Assembly (NCBI GenBank): GCA_013397455.1
Contig: VYZB01000239.1
Span: 70,371 to 134,370, forward strand
Origin: Crotophaga sulcirostris
Lineage: Eukaryota; Chordata; Aves; Cuculiformes; Crotophagidae
Length of the DNA stretch: 64,000 bases
Direction of reading: 5' to 3'
Notes under the pieces: generated by a model
Database searches by the model: none
The model's input: the letters and a program-made list of their open reading frames with translations, nothing else
What the model was told of the DNA's origin: nothing
Part shown: positions 12,419-25,501 of the stretch, in pieces
How the letters are laid out: every line of letters begins with the position of its first letter
Position numbering within the stretch: the stretch's first letter is position 1
Made by a program: the position numbers and the translations under genes

Positions 12419-14394
12419 GGGTCTTTTTCGGTTGACAACCACCTGCTGACAGTAATTTAGTAACAGAGTGTAACCTATACTTTATTTAGTGTTGTCTTTC
12501 CACAGTGTCTCAGTAATCACACAGAAATGAAAATGAAGCATGCTCTGGTTTCTCCTGGAAATTATTAACAAACAAAATGATGGTTTGTGTTTTCTTGTGG
12601 AATCTTTAAGTTACTTACACATTCATATTTGTTGTACACTAGTCAAACTGCTAAAGCCTGAAAGGCAGGCAGCTCCTTTAATATGAAAAGTTCAAGCAGC
12701 TTATTCTTGCTTTAAAAAAAAAAATCTCAAGGCAGACTCCTCTAGATTAACAAAAAGCCTTTTGCTATCAGTTTGCATTGCTTTAGAGTTCATTCCTAAC
12801 AAGATTTTGTCCTTGCAGTGTATAATACTAGCTGTCAGAAACCATTTCTGTAGCTTGTGAATTTAATCAATTCAGCGTGTCTGGTGAAAGTAATAAAACA
12901 TCATTGAAATTCTGTTTTAAGGAAGTTAATGCACTAACTGCTTTCCATGTAGCTGCAGATGGCTAAACTGTAAGATATGGATTCTATATTGTTAAGCTTT
13001 TAAAAAAAATTTCACTGATATACTTGGTTGCACTTTGACTTATAGATTAATAGAGCTTTAAATTTGAAACCAACTCATCACCTTACATTAAATGAAACAA
13101 GGCTGGTTTGGACAGTTTTAACAAATGGTCAAGATAATCTTAAAGGTAGATAAATTCAGGCTGGGACAGAAGACTATTTCAGAACTTGTATTCATGGATG
13201 GCCAAAGTTCTCGATCTCTAGGATTTCCTGTTCTACCATCTTATTCATCTCTTGGGCAACAAAGTCTTTGCACAGGTATTCAGTAGCGGTTCTGGACAAC
13301 GTAATCTTCCTTTTTAACCTTGACATAAGCAACTGGGAGGAATGTCTCTGCTGACCACTATTCTTGAAAAAACATACAGGAAAATCTGCACTGTTTCCTT
13401 ATTGCAATAAGGAAATATTTTAGATATGCTTTTCTTTGTTGATGCTTTGAGATTATTAGTTGCACTGTGCAGCTCACATCATGAAGTATATCTTGCAAAG
13501 TTAGTGATCTAAAGAGATGTCAGCTTATTTGTTTGCCAGCTGGTACATATGAGTGGCTTTATTCATCAGTCTAAATCATGCAGGCTGGAAGTGCCAAAAG
13601 AGGAATTCTGGTAAACTCTAAGGCAAGAGGAAATTTTGGAATAATTTACCTTTAAACTCCTGCCAGAGTTGGAAGGATATGTCCAAAAGGCAATGATTGT
13701 TAACAAGCATTTGATTCTGAAAGCCAGGAATGAAAAATAAATGGGTAAATTCTGGGATAAAGCGCTAATCAAATAGCAATAACATAATCAATAAACTTGC
13801 AGAAATTATTTATGATTGTTTTCAGGAAATTGTTTGAAAAATCTCTGGACTACAATGATTTAGTTGGGGACATCTGAGTAAAACAAATGAAAAGGCAATG
13901 TCCAGTGCAGTATGTTGACCTTCACAGTGGTACACACATTGCAAGTAAAAGTGTCAGTGGGAAGCAGCAGAGGCTAAAATACAAGAGGAATGCAAATGTG
14001 GGCAATGGAAACCCATCCACTACAAAGTGCAAGAGGCAATCAATAAGTTCTTAACTAGGCAAGAGAGAGAAAATAACTCCACATGGTGTGTTGTCAGAGG
14101 CTAGAGGACCTAAGGCACTTTCAAACAGTGAGAACAGTTGCAACTACAGTGCAGTAGTGATTTGCTAATAATGAGGCAGGACATTTAGAACCTCTGTGAG
14201 ATGAATTTCTGAAAGAGCACAGAGAATCAGAAACACGGGAGATGGAACTCAGATCAGATTCCATCTGCCTTCATCTCCTGCTACCTGGAGTGCAAGGTCA
14301 GAATGAGGTAGACCTCCTCAGTCTAATTTCAAGCCTCTTAGACAAGATCCTCCAGAATGGAAAAAGAAACCATGCAGAATAAGCAAAAAGGAGG
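12419..14394. other. AT-rich unique sequence
   Basis: No gene or clear repeat is seen. A short A11 tract lies at 12714-12724. The 13900-14390 part is more purine-rich but has no recognisable family. Confidence 0.5.
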
Positions 14395-14656
14395 AGAGAG
14401 AACAGTTTTAACCTGAAAGAGGGGAAATTTAGAGGAGATTTTAGGATGGAATGTTTTCCTGTGAGGATGGGTAGACCCTGGCCCGGGTTTCCCAGAGAAG
14501 TGGTGGCTGGCCCATCCCTGGAGGTGTTCAAGGCCAGGTTGGATGGGGCTTTGAGCCCCCTGATCCAGTGGGAGGTATCCCTGCTCGTGGCAGGGGGTTG
14601 GAATTGGATGGACTTTAAAGGCCCTTCCAACCGAACCCATTCTGTAATTCTGTGAT
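14395..14656 (+). mobile_element. CR1 LINE 3-prime end fragment
   Basis: This is a plus-strand CR1 tail that keeps ORF2 C-terminal codons (GFPREVVAGPSLEVFKARLD) and then the 3-prime UTR. It ends in two octamers, ATTCTGTA and ATTCTGTG, at 14639-14654. It is the same subfamily as the 12183 copy but in opposite orientation, so the two form an inverted repeat about 2 kb apart. The minus-strand ORFs at 14298-14736 are shadows. Confidence 0.95.
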
Positions 14657-15327
14657 CCACACTTCTCAGCCCATAGCTCAGGAATATTTCTGTAGTCATC
14701 ATTGATTCTTGGATCCTGAAGTATCTGTGGTTTCATGGTTTCTGGCGTATGTTATATCTTTGAAGGCCTTATGATACCTCTTCTTCTAAGGGACAAACAC
14801 TGGTATGTGTTTGGATACTTCGAAGCTATCAGTGCTTGGAAAACTAAAGGAATAATGATAACTGACAAAAAATCTTTGGGCTTCTCACTAATACTACATT
14901 TGTGCTGTTCAGGCCTGTCTGAAGTTCTAGGGATTAACTACTTGTCAAGTTTATAACGCACCTTATATTCTTTTGGCACAACAGGACACTCAAAACAGCT
15001 GTAAGGCTTATTTATCTTAAAGCCAGACCTGTTTTATATTTTGACCAAGACAATGAATTACAGCAGGTTGTACAGACTTTTGCAGTTCTTGCTTTATTCT
15101 GTTTTCTTTGTCTTTGCTTTATCTAACATAATATATAAACCAAAATAGAGATCCTTCATACAGAATGAAAGCATAGCATTATATAAGGTCTTCCCTCTAA
15201 TCAGAGAATGAGAGAATAAACAGTGTTGGCATGCTATATAATGTAGAAAGCACAGTCAGACATGAAAGTGAGGAATCCCATATGAAATGGCTTTGAATAG
15301 AATCTTGCTTCTTTCTTTGTGTTCCAG
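14657..15327. other. Unique sequence upstream of a candidate exon
   Basis: AT-rich, with no repeat recognised. If gene model A is real, this is intron. Confidence 0.45.
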
Positions 15328-15437
15328 ATTTTCACCACAGAAAACAGAGCTGAAAGGGGATCAAGGATCATTGCACTTTCACAAGACAGGATCAACTGCA
15401 AAGCTGGGAAGAAGCTTGCAGATCAGACAAGTGTTGG
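15328..15437 (+). CDS. Candidate internal exon, gene model A
   Basis: This has the best acceptor of the model (TTGCTTCTTTCTTTGTGTTCCAG, ending 15327) and a usable donor GTATGT at 15438. Entered in phase 0, it gives 36 open codons starting IFTTENRAERGSRIIALSQD and ending KKLADQTSV, with two bases (GG) left over. The next candidate exon supplies the missing base. A second frame of the same exon is also open, so the frame choice rests on phase with its neighbours. The exon is purine-rich and GC-richer than its flanks, as exons usually are. No family is recognised; a lncRNA exon is an alternative. Confidence 0.35.
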
Positions 15438-18400
15438 GTATGTTGATGTGCATAGTTAAAAAAGTAGTGTTGCCTGTGGTTTTAGAAATTATTGAGGCTG
15501 CATTTCTCTGGAGTTTTAAGCTTGAAGCCTTTCACTAAATCATTTATAAAATAACATAAAACAAGTAAACAGAAGAAAATTAATTTTTTTGCTGCACACA
15601 AATACTGGGTTTAAAGTAAGTCTACCTACAATAACTTCTGAGTGTATTGCCTATAACTTAGCCAGTTGTCTTGATATTTTGCCCTCATCTATGATGTACA
15701 TGATAGAGAGTCATTTCAAATAGGATAGTTGTATGCGTGCAGCTATATTAGCTCTAAGGTGCGTTACGCTATACCTTGCTATTAATCCAGCCTAGTATTT
15801 GGCTCACCTACACAATCATATAGGCCTGAAAATAGGTAAAGATTTTTCAGAAAATGCTGCAACTTTAATCTATGCTTTTGTTTCTTTCAAAAGTATCTCG
15901 CTAGATAAAGTAGTCAGTTCTGCAGACTGAGGAATAAATTAGGAATCCCCTTCAGATAGTAATATAGCCTAATTAAACCAAGCTAAACATCACTCATTTA
16001 GACTCATATCTGACATGATGGTAAGGGAGGTAATGTATAAGTGAATTTATTCAGTTCAGACTGTGATATAGTTGGTGTAAGTTTGAGAACTCCGAAAGGT
16101 CGTGGTTTCAAGTCCCTGGAAACATCGTCCTCTTTAAAAAGGCCTTGATGTGGGAAGCCTAAGCATCAAGTGTGTGGAGAGAGTGAGTAGTTTTGGAAGA
16201 CAGAGGCAGTTATTCTCCCATCCTAATCTTTAGACTCTGCAGAAGCTTTCTATTTGCAGTCCAATCCATTGTTTACAGGAGTCATGACTGCCAAATGCTT
16301 TGTAATGTAGCTAAATGAACAGCTCCAAATGATTTATGTGAAGGTTTCATGGCAAGCGTTGGGAAAAAACCAAACTTCTCAAAAGAGCTGAGGACCCAGC
16401 AATTTTTGTTTAGGCTTCTGAATAAATGACCAGATTTTGAAGAGGGCACAGTGCCAGCTTTCCTCAGTGCCAGCTTCTCTTAATTCTTCTCAGATAGAAC
16501 TACTGGTTCCACATAGTTTTTGTATATTTTGGATAAGTACATAAATGGGAATGTACATTGTTAAAAATCTTACTCTAAGAAAAAGGAAGATAAAACAACA
16601 GCGGAGATTATGATGCAAATAAAAAGAAACAGGAAGAAGAAAATACTCTAGAAGAAATATCTAACAGATAGTGCAGTCTTTAAGCATTGGAATTTTGCAT
16701 ATTTTTGTCTCTTAATTCTATCCAAGGGCCAGGTCAATGCTAACAACATTAACCAAAAATACTCCCCAGAAGTTATTAAAGTTGTATCTCTAACCTACCT
16801 TCAGTTCTACAGAGTGAGGAGTTGAATGCGGAGCATTTCAATCTATATAAGACCATGAAATACCAAGAATTTTGAAAGCAATAATGAAATGCCCAACATA
16901 TTAAGTGCTCTTGAGAAATTACTATAGTTTGTTATTTTATTGGGTTTGAATAGCTAAGCAAGTCATTCTCTACTGCAATTGCATGTGTTGGAATTGTGTT
17001 TCTAAGTGGTTTGTGAAAAGTTATGTGATATTTTGGGGAATAATACACAATACAGTTATTTATTTAAATTTAATATTAAAACTCCAAGGACAGCGAAGTC
17101 TTTTTAGCTGGCAGAAATACTTGTTTAGTTTAACTCCGAACAGGCTTTTCCCTGTGAAAATTTACTCCAGCTAAGGGTTTCTGTAGGTTCCAATCTACTG
17201 CAGAGTATGGCTGCAGAGAAAAATTTATCTGCATTCAGAGAAACATAGAATCACAGAATCATGTTCCAATGCCCTCCTTATACAAGTCTGGAGAAACAAG
17301 CTAGCCACAGAATTAAGCAGGAAAACAATAATTTTGGCAGTTTTCTGTGATGGTTCTGATTGTTTCTTTCCCCTCTTGTTGTGTGCCTGAGACTAATCTT
17401 TGCCTAGTTAGGAGCTACAGTTTGGTAACAAAGCTGCCAGCTAGGGAAGCATAACTTGCTTTTATAATCCCTTTTGGCATCTGGTAGCCACATCTGAGTG
17501 TAAAGGGGATTTGCAAAGTTCTGGTGGTAATCTTCCTTTAGCACGTCACTAGCCCAAATAATGCCACCCAAATGTGAACACAGACCTTGTTCTAGTGGTC
17601 TTCTGTAAACTTATGGTGGAACAGGATACTGTATAATATATATTACAGGAAGATACAGGAGATACAAGGACTTCCTAGAAATGGCATGAATTGAGATGGT
17701 TTCAGACTGGGAACGTTCTCTTTCTTTGCACCGTGCACTGAGGCCGGTGACCTCTGATCTCCTGCTTGGCTGTTACTGCTTCCTTTCACAGACTTTAGGG
17801 GAGATGCCATGTTTTACATTTAACATTCACTCTCTCTCTGCCTTGCAATATAGGACTGATCAAGTCATCCAAGAAGACCAGGCAAGATAAATTAGATGTT
17901 TAATTTGCTCATCAGGAACTGCAGACAGCCTAATTTTAAAAGGACATTTTGATAGAGTAAAAAAGTACTGTGCACATATTACTAATTATCAGTTCCACAA
18001 AATTATTAATGACAGATTAGATCTGGACTTTGAATCTTTGCTTAAATTAATGTTTGAAGGACAGTCCACGAGATATAGACAACAAAGCCATTATAAAACT
18101 TATTACATAATTTTCAACATTAAACCACTTATAATTTATGTTATTTTTCTCTCTCACTATCCATAATCCTAGCTGTCCTATATAAAAACAAATACAAACA
18201 ACACATATAATACAGATAGTCACATTGTGACTATTCCTTCAAAAAATGAAAAGTTGATTTTAACAAATCTGAAAACAGAATATATTCCTTTACCTGCTAC
18301 TATATGTACTTATAAAAGGATTTCAACTATAAATTAAAGCAGCTCAATGCAGTGTGCACATTTTCACAGGTCCCTATTAGGACTCCAAGATCCATTCTTT

Positions 18401-19187
18401 ATGTCATCTCCTTGTGTTTTCCTCTGCCTTTATATTCATGTAGTTTTGCTGTGCAGGGCTTGGGGAAGGTTGCTTTGATTTAGGGCACTATGATAAATAA
18501 CATGGGTACTATCATGCTAACAACCCAGTAGTGAGTGTTAGGTCCATCCACCCAAACTGAAATTAAAAGATATCTATCCTCACATGTATTCAATTAGTTC
18601 TTTATATAATTTAAATCCTGTTGATTTTCATATTCTATCATGCATTTTTTAATTTGTCTAACTATTTATAAGATAAATATGCATGAAAATTGCAGTCCTT
18701 AGTTCTACCAGGCATTGAGATTAAGCTAAATACACTTTAGTGTCAGCTTTTGACATTGTCCTATCTGAACTGCACGTTGCATACGGGTGTGCTGTTAGCA
18801 CTCTGACAGAATGCAAGCACCCTGTCATCAATTACTTAGCACTTCCATTCTCATCCTTCTCATTGCTTCACTGTACCATATGAAAACCAGACTTCACACT
18901 TCTCAACACTGCCTAGAATTGTTCAGCATTTTTTAAGGATTCCTCTCACTTCCCAGTGTGACCTGAACACAGTTGTGTTTGGGGAAGGTCCTTTGGTGTG
19001 ACTTGTTCTTGCACCTGGTCTCCTTGGAGCGTGGAAGTCCTTCTATCCCTTACTAGTATTTATCTTGGGAGCAAGCAGAAAGCTAAACACAACATCAAAA
19101 ATCTGTGTATTATACGAGTGCTTTCATTATATATTTTATTTTGATCTCTCCCTCTCCCACATGTAAATACATAAGTTTCAAGAATGC
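15438..19187. other. AT-rich unique sequence, putative intron
   Basis: No gene is supported. At 17245-17261 the motif ATAGAATCACAGAATCA looks like an isolated CR1 terminal octamer pair without any flanking CR1 sequence. The ORFs at 16983-17174 and 17696-17890 show nothing recognisable. Confidence 0.45.
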
Positions 19188-19249
19188 TTTCAAGACCTGC
19201 CTCCAGACTCTGGACCTCCTTTCAAGACCTGCCTCCAAACTCCACCTCC
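19188..19249 (+). repeat. Two-copy tandem repeat, 32 and 30 bp
   Basis: The unit starting TTTCAAGACCTGCCTCCA occurs at 19188-19219 and again at 19220-19249, with a small gap in the second copy. It is C-rich on this strand. This is a local duplication, probably from slippage, and no function is indicated. Confidence 0.85.
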
Positions 19250-21565
19250 TCTCCTAAGTTTTTCAAACACTCTTGCCAAACAGAGAATTGGACTTGTATG
19301 CATGTGTATTTGTATGTATTAATATAATTCAGGGTTTGTTCAGCTCTTCCAATAACCCTTAGAAAAAATGTTCTTGACCTTTAGGAAACATTTTCTTGTA
19401 CATATTTTTTGAGACAGATTTTCAGATTTTTTTCTCAGTTTTCATATTCCATTGCACATGAAGATAAGCCTTCTGTGTATATTATCAATTTGAATTTTAA
19501 TGTCAATGGATATGATAGCCCACCAAATTTTGCTTGCTTTGTGTTTCACTTTACTATATATTCATTCCATTTATGTGTATATAGAGATTCTTAGTGATGC
19601 TACTGATCTTAAAAACTTCACAAAACTACCTTGAGAATTCTTTATAGTAGTATCCTTTTTAAGGTACCCTATTTAAGTAGCATTCTTAAGTGGTATCTCT
19701 TGAAAGGCTGAGGAAACAAAATAATGACCATCTCTAGAGTTGTGCACATTCTTTTCTCTGTTTCAGGGTTTTTATTCCATGCATCTCATTTACACATTAC
19801 AGAGAACTGTAACTTGCAAAGGGCAAAGAGTTACTTGGGGAGAATTCTTCAAAGCATTTGCATGTTACTTGAATCAGTTTGAATGAACATAAATACATGT
19901 GTGATTTATTTATTTTTTTTGTGAAATAAAAAAAGGAATTGAAAAGAGTAATATAAAAAGAAGTTCTTGTTTTAGCTCGTCTTAAAACCTTCATTTCATA
20001 ACAAATACTCCTTTGTACTGATCCTAGTTTTTGTATGTTAAGTATTTCTAAATTTGGAACAGATTTGTGGGAACAGACAAGAACAGCAAAAGCTCAATCC
20101 AGCCATTATACTTTTAGTACTTTTTTTCTGTGGAAAATGGTTGTTGGACTAGAAAAAATCCACTATCACTGCATGTTCTCACTTGGATTTCTGCCTTCCT
20201 AATTAAATACTTTTAACTAAATAATATTTTTAACTTTATAGCTACTAAGAACAACAGAAAAGCAATAGATGTTTGTCTCAATATCTTTTTTCAGGACATT
20301 GTAGATGCACCTTCATAAGGTTTGGAGTCTGCAAGAGTTAAACCTCTCCTTCATCTGCTTTGTCTTTAGTTGTTGTTTGTGTGGCAACTCCATTATTCCT
20401 CAGCTTGGATTATTTTATTCTTTTCCTCTTCACATTCCACACACAATGTTCAGCTCTGCATGCTGCCTTTCACAAATGATTTCCTCTGTCTGTCTCTCCC
20501 ATTGGTAATCTTGGCTTAAAATAGTGAATAGTTTTACAGTCACATTTTGTTTTTTTATATTGGCCACGTGCATATTTTTTAAGTTTGATTTGCCATAATC
20601 TTGGACCATAAAGGATGTCTGTGGAGATTCATGAAAGTCCTTGTGTTAGATGTCTAACCTCCATTATCTCACAGTGGATTTTAGGCACCTAATTCACTGA
20701 AGAGCTTCAGTTAATCCAACAGAGGTCTGTCCTCAGAAACCCTAACCCTGGGTCCATCATCTTCTTTTTCATCACAACAGGGCAGATTCTCCTCATATGT
20801 GTTGAATAGATCTTACTCCTAGGAGATTATATTAAATGTACAGTTACAGACTGGGATGAAAAATCTTTTGTGTGAGCATAGTTGGATAACCTTTAGTCTT
20901 TCCATGAATAGAAACCCTAAAATGTAGACCTACAGCTGATTTCGGTATACCTATGCCAGGCGGTGTCATGAGAAATTCAATTTTTTAATTAAGACAGTGT
21001 GTTGAACATTGTTGCACTATTGACTGAGTTGCAATATGATTTTTCATGTTCTTCAGAAAGGAAACAGACAACTTTAAAAGCAAGAAAAAATTTGTTTATC
21101 TTGAGTAGTGAAGGGAGGAATGCATGTTAGTAATGAAACAGCGCATTGAAAGTTAATGTAAACCTTAAAGTTTCTCAACAGAGTCTTAGAATTTTAGTAG
21201 TTTTTAATTTTCTTTTATCCACAGTTACACTTGGAACATTCAATGCAGTGCATCATTACATCATTTGTGTATTTTTAGACAAAATGTTTCTGAGTCAGTT
21301 AGATTTTTCCTTGTGACTATACTACATAGGGTGAAAATATCAACATTTATAGGGAGGACGATAAAAGCCATGTTTTTTTTTTAAGAGAAATTTAATTTTG
21401 CATATGAAGAAATATTTAATTCATAAAACAGAATAAGATGTTTATCAATTTAAGGCTGGTTCCACTTTCAAAATTGAATCTACTCTTCAGAATAAAAGGC
21501 TGTTTTGCTGTGCGCCCTTGGCAAAACAAAATTCTTTTCACTAAACTTCCCAGATAATGGTATTT
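19250..21565. other. AT-rich unique sequence
   Basis: No gene, RNA or repeat family is recognised. Confidence 0.5.
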
Positions 21566-21792
21566 AAAATGAAAGAGGGTAGATTTAAATTGGATATAAG
21601 GAAAAAAAATTTCTGCAGTGAGTGTGGCACTAGAACAGGCTGCCCAGAGAAGCTGCAGATGACCCATCATTGGAAACTGTTCAAAGTAACATTAATTGGA
21701 GTTCTGAGCAACCTGATCTAATGAGAGATGCCCCTGCCATGGGGGACAGGGTGATCCTTAAAGATCCCTTAAAACTCAAACCATACTATGAT
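21566..21792 (+). mobile_element. Diverged CR1 LINE 3-prime end
   Basis: The order of CR1 tail features is kept: GAAAGAGGGTAGATTTAAAT, then the AGGCTGCCCAGAGAAGCTG block, then the CCCCTGCCATGG block. It ends with one degraded octamer (ATACTATGAT) followed by a T8 run. It is much more diverged than the 14395 copy, hence older or from another subfamily. Only non-coding and broken ORF2 sequence remains. Confidence 0.85.
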
Positions 21793-22341
21793 TTTTTTTA
21801 AAAAATAGCATCTCTAAGAAATGAATACACCTCTATCTGTGTATAATGGCTGTTGTTTTAAATGGCTTAAAGCTATGATAACTAAATTCTTTACCTTTCT
21901 GTTCACCAAGATCTGGGTGAAACTGATTTGTGATGCTTGCACGTCCCTTGTAGCTTAACAAGAAAAAGGCAAATCAAGAAAACAAAGCAGAATTCTACTT
22001 CTTGCTGCTTTCTTTCAGGAAGTCTTGTCATCATTATATATGTTCTTCTGGACAGGAAAGTATCCAGTGTATTCATTGAATATCCCAGTATTGATCATTA
22101 ACTTGAAGAAGCTACTGATGCTTTGTTGCATTTGTTAATTTCTAAACTAGAGCATATGATTTTCTATAGCTGAGGTGCAGTAGAAAGTCCAACTTTAACT
22201 AACTAGAGTTACATTTTCAAATGAGCTCAATGGCTTGTCTTTTGCTCATTCTATCAGGAGCAGGTTAGTAATTCATAGGTAGACTCAACGCCTAGTTATT
22301 TTCACTAACGTTCATGGGACTATGCTTGTCCTTATTTTTTT

Positions 22342-22367
22342 GGGGGGAGGGAGGAGGGTGGGAGGGG
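22342..22367 (+). other. G-quadruplex motif
   Basis: Five G-runs (6, 3, 3, 3 and 4 Gs) are separated by loops of 1, 4, 1 and 1 bases. This fits the G3+N1-7 rule with one run to spare, and a T-rich stretch lies just 5-prime of it. The short loops predict high stability. It sits about 100 bp before a CR1 piece, in otherwise AT-rich DNA. Confidence 0.8.
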
Positions 22368-22473
22368 TGGTGTAAGGGAAGACTGACCACTTCTGACATT
22401 TTCTTACAAAGTTCATAAGATCTGGAACACTCTTCCAGATCTTTTGAACCGAGGCACTCTTGAAGCTGCATTG

Positions 22474-22572
22474 CGTCAAGGCCCTGGCCCAGGTTGCCCA
22501 GAGCAATGGTGGCTGCCCCATCCCTGGAGGTGTTCCAGACCAGGTTGAATGGGGCTTTGAGCACCCTGAACT
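22474..22572 (+). mobile_element. Short CR1 LINE fragment
   Basis: It carries the conserved run GGCCCTGGCCCAGGTTGCCC and then the block CATCCCTGGAGGTGTTCCAG, the end of CR1 ORF2. It breaks off before the 3-prime UTR and lacks octamers. Both ends are truncated. Confidence 0.9.
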
Positions 22573-25431
22573 GACTAATTTATTCATTGATTTGTGGCTC
22601 CTATGTAATCCCCTTCAGGCCCAACTTTCAGCACAAGTGAAATCCTGTGCTGCCAACATGCTCTGGTTTGTACTGGGAGACAGCAACTTTCAGTTTGTAT
22701 GACTGCAAAAAATCAGTGAAAATAAGTTACATGTTCAACATAAAATAAGCTTAGACAGAATGTGACTCAAAGACTGTGATTTCAGATGTGGAATCTCCCT
22801 AAAGTTCTCTTTGACCTGAATTGAAGAAAAAGATATTTGATTTTTTTTATTTCAGGGTATATTGAAAGCAGTGTATTAAAATTTCAGCCTTTTATTTTTA
22901 CTAAAAAGTCTTCTATTCAGCTGACTGGTTTTTTTTTAAAGTCAGAATTTATAATTTTATCAAGGCCAGATAAGATTCAATGATTAAAAAGAGCAGGAGA
23001 TTTCATCATGTCAGAAACAGCTAAACATCACTTTTCTGCAACACTGAAATTTGAACAGCATTCTACATGAATATATTTTATTAAAATGCTATATGCAATG
23101 TGTTTACTCCCTAGCTCTCAAGAGAAATGAAATTGAGACACTGTCTCAGATTAGCTTTGTGATGAAAGTATATGTCTTTTATGAACTGCACAGTTCTTGA
23201 GTGTATTCTCACAGCACCCCTATTCAAGATTTTAATTTAATGGAACCACTTGAATCAGGAGTGTGGTCTTTCCATGGGTAAGATAATTAAAGAGTTTGAA
23301 AACTAAGATTAATAAATCATTATAGCAAGTTTAGTTTCAATTAAGATTATAAATGCTACTCTTTTAGCAAGTAATTGACATCTGATTAGCATGTTGTAGG
23401 CTATAGCTATTTAGATATTAATCAAAGTTCTAAACCTTGCTTACAAAAATAAAGGAGTGTACATAATTTTCCTTTATTTACATGGTGACTAAGTTTATCT
23501 TTTACATGTTTTGCTCAGGGCCACAACTAGTAGCATATGCTGAGATTATTACTTATTAATTGCAGTCAACATTGCCAACATGATTCTGAAGTCCATGGAA
23601 CATGTCTGCCTTTTCGATGTGCATTTTGTAATTGTAACCATTAAGGAGGCTTTTTTAGCTCTTTGTGTGTTAGCTCCTAGAACTATTCAGTTGTGTCTCT
23701 AAATCTGAACACAACAGTAGCTTTGTTTCAAAAAATGAACGAAACTAATTTTTAAAAAATACAGTGATGAGTCTTTGATGAAAAAGGTAATAAAAATGTA
23801 ATGCATGCAAGCATATTTTGTACTCAGATCCAGTTATTTTGTACTTGAGCAGTCTAAATTAAATACTATAAATTCCGTCCAAGAAGTGTAAATACTATAA
23901 GTTAAATCTAGCAGTATAAAAATTCAATCTAAAAAGGAAGAGCTACCTTTAAATTAAATCTTTTGTATTTGAAATCATTGGGCTTTCCTGCATATAACAT
24001 GAAACCCCTTGCTTTAAAGACTTACAAAAATATGTCACTAATGGTAAGGACCCTGCTGTGTGCAGTCATCAAAAATGTATAGTAGGACTTAAAGTTATTC
24101 CTTAGGAAGATCTGTAGGCCTCCATGAGGAGGAGTTCACATAGACAGTTTAAATCTGGCTTTTTATTTTATATTTTCAAGTTTTTCTATTCTTAGTCCTG
24201 ACTGGCATCACACCAGAAGGCTAAGCTTTGGTCTCCTTTGAGGAAGATAAAGGGACAATTCATCTCTCTGCAAGGATTCCACTGGGAGACTGATTCAAAG
24301 TGCTTTGGCAGCTTTTTGAAGACACTAAGGAGCCAGAGATCTACATCTAATGAAGACAGTATGTTGAAGGTCTTTGGGAAGAGCTTTAAAGTGCGTTTAG
24401 GATCTTGAGAGTATCATTAGGAGCCTAACCAGGCTTAATTCATTGTAAAATTAGTACTGTTGAGGTTGTGGTCTGTGCTGGGACTGCCAGTGGCTTTTCT
24501 CCAACAATGAGGAGTATGGTTCCCCTCAAATCCACCCAGGCAGTGGGTTCTTTGCATCCCAAAGATCCTGTAAGAAATGAAAATGCTATAAAACAAACAT
24601 CTTCCCCCACTTAAGGAAACTAGAGAACACTACAAGCTTATTCCCCAAATTGCAGGCTCAGAGCTGACTGGATGAGGATCATTACCTCCTCCCCCAACAA
24701 AGAGAATCCATTTGTCACATTTAAATGATTTACAGTGCAGAACTTCCCACGTGCCAGCTTGTATAAGCAGCACTTGTAGCAAACCAGAAGAGCCTGGTAG
24801 AACTTCAGTAGCTGAACAAGTCTCTCATCTTTATCCTTTACAAAGAACAGACAAAAAACTACTTCCAAATTTGAATGGTATGGGAAATGAGGATTAACTA
24901 GTCAGTAAGTGAAAGCAAGCTACAGCCTGGAGCAAATTTGTAATTAGATAAGTTACAAACACTTCAATAATGAGAAGTATAATAGAAATTCTGACAGGTC
25001 CTGTACTGTAGAGAGCTTGTGGGCATCATTGTAATAAATGAACAGAGATCTATTTGATTTTTTTTTAAAAGTGAGAACCCCCAAGAGTTTTGTGTTACTT
25101 CATTTAGTGCTTGGTGAGGCTGTTTATATGAGACTTCCCCCTACATTTTAAATCACTTATTGCTGCTTTGGCAGTGACTGTTAGATTCCATTAGATTCAT
25201 TAGCTCTTCTAAAGAGCATTGCTCTGTGGAAATAGCTAAAACAGCTGCCCTGTGTAATTTTGTTATTGCTTTAATTTACTCAGAATCCTGTTTTAACACT
25301 CCAGCTGTCAAATTTGAAGAGGAAAAAACAATCAATACAGAAGTATTTTCTACCTTAGTGTTCTTACGTGTACAGTTTGTGGGATGATGTGTAAGAAAAT
25401 AAGCAAATGTAGCTTTTTGTTGTTTTCCAAG
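22573..25431. other. AT-rich unique sequence, putative intron
   Basis: No gene or repeat family is recognised. The part around 23270-23420 is dense in ATTA/TAAT words. The ORFs on both strands near 24640-24897 overlap each other and show no motif. Confidence 0.5.
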
Positions 25432-25501
25432 AGATTCTTTTGAGCTGCTGGAAATTGATACAGCTTCTCAAAATGCCATCTATGGAGCACTTCTCAGTGG
25501 G
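25432..25501 (+). CDS. Candidate internal exon, gene model A
   Basis: A pyrimidine-rich acceptor (TTTTTGTTGTTTTCCAAG) ends at 25431 and a near-consensus donor GTGAGT starts at 25502. The first base completes a glycine codon left open by exon 15328. Then 23 open codons follow, starting DSFELLEIDTASQ and ending with YGALLSG, and the exon ends on a codon boundary. The other two frames contain stops at or before the end. The codons look typical of coding sequence but no family is recognised. Confidence 0.38.

Noticed and set aside
16060..16130. tRNA-like B-box (GGTTTCAAGTCC) with a vague A-box upstream
   Set aside because: No cloverleaf stems can be formed and no SINE family follows, so it is probably coincidence.
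23270..23420. Cluster of ATTA/TAAT words that looks like a homeodomain-rich conserved element (also near 58130-58260)
   Set aside because: Such words are abundant in any AT-rich DNA. Without alignment to other species there is no support.
24638..24897. Opposite-strand ORFs of 76 and 61 codons
   Set aside because: Short, overlapping, no recognisable product.
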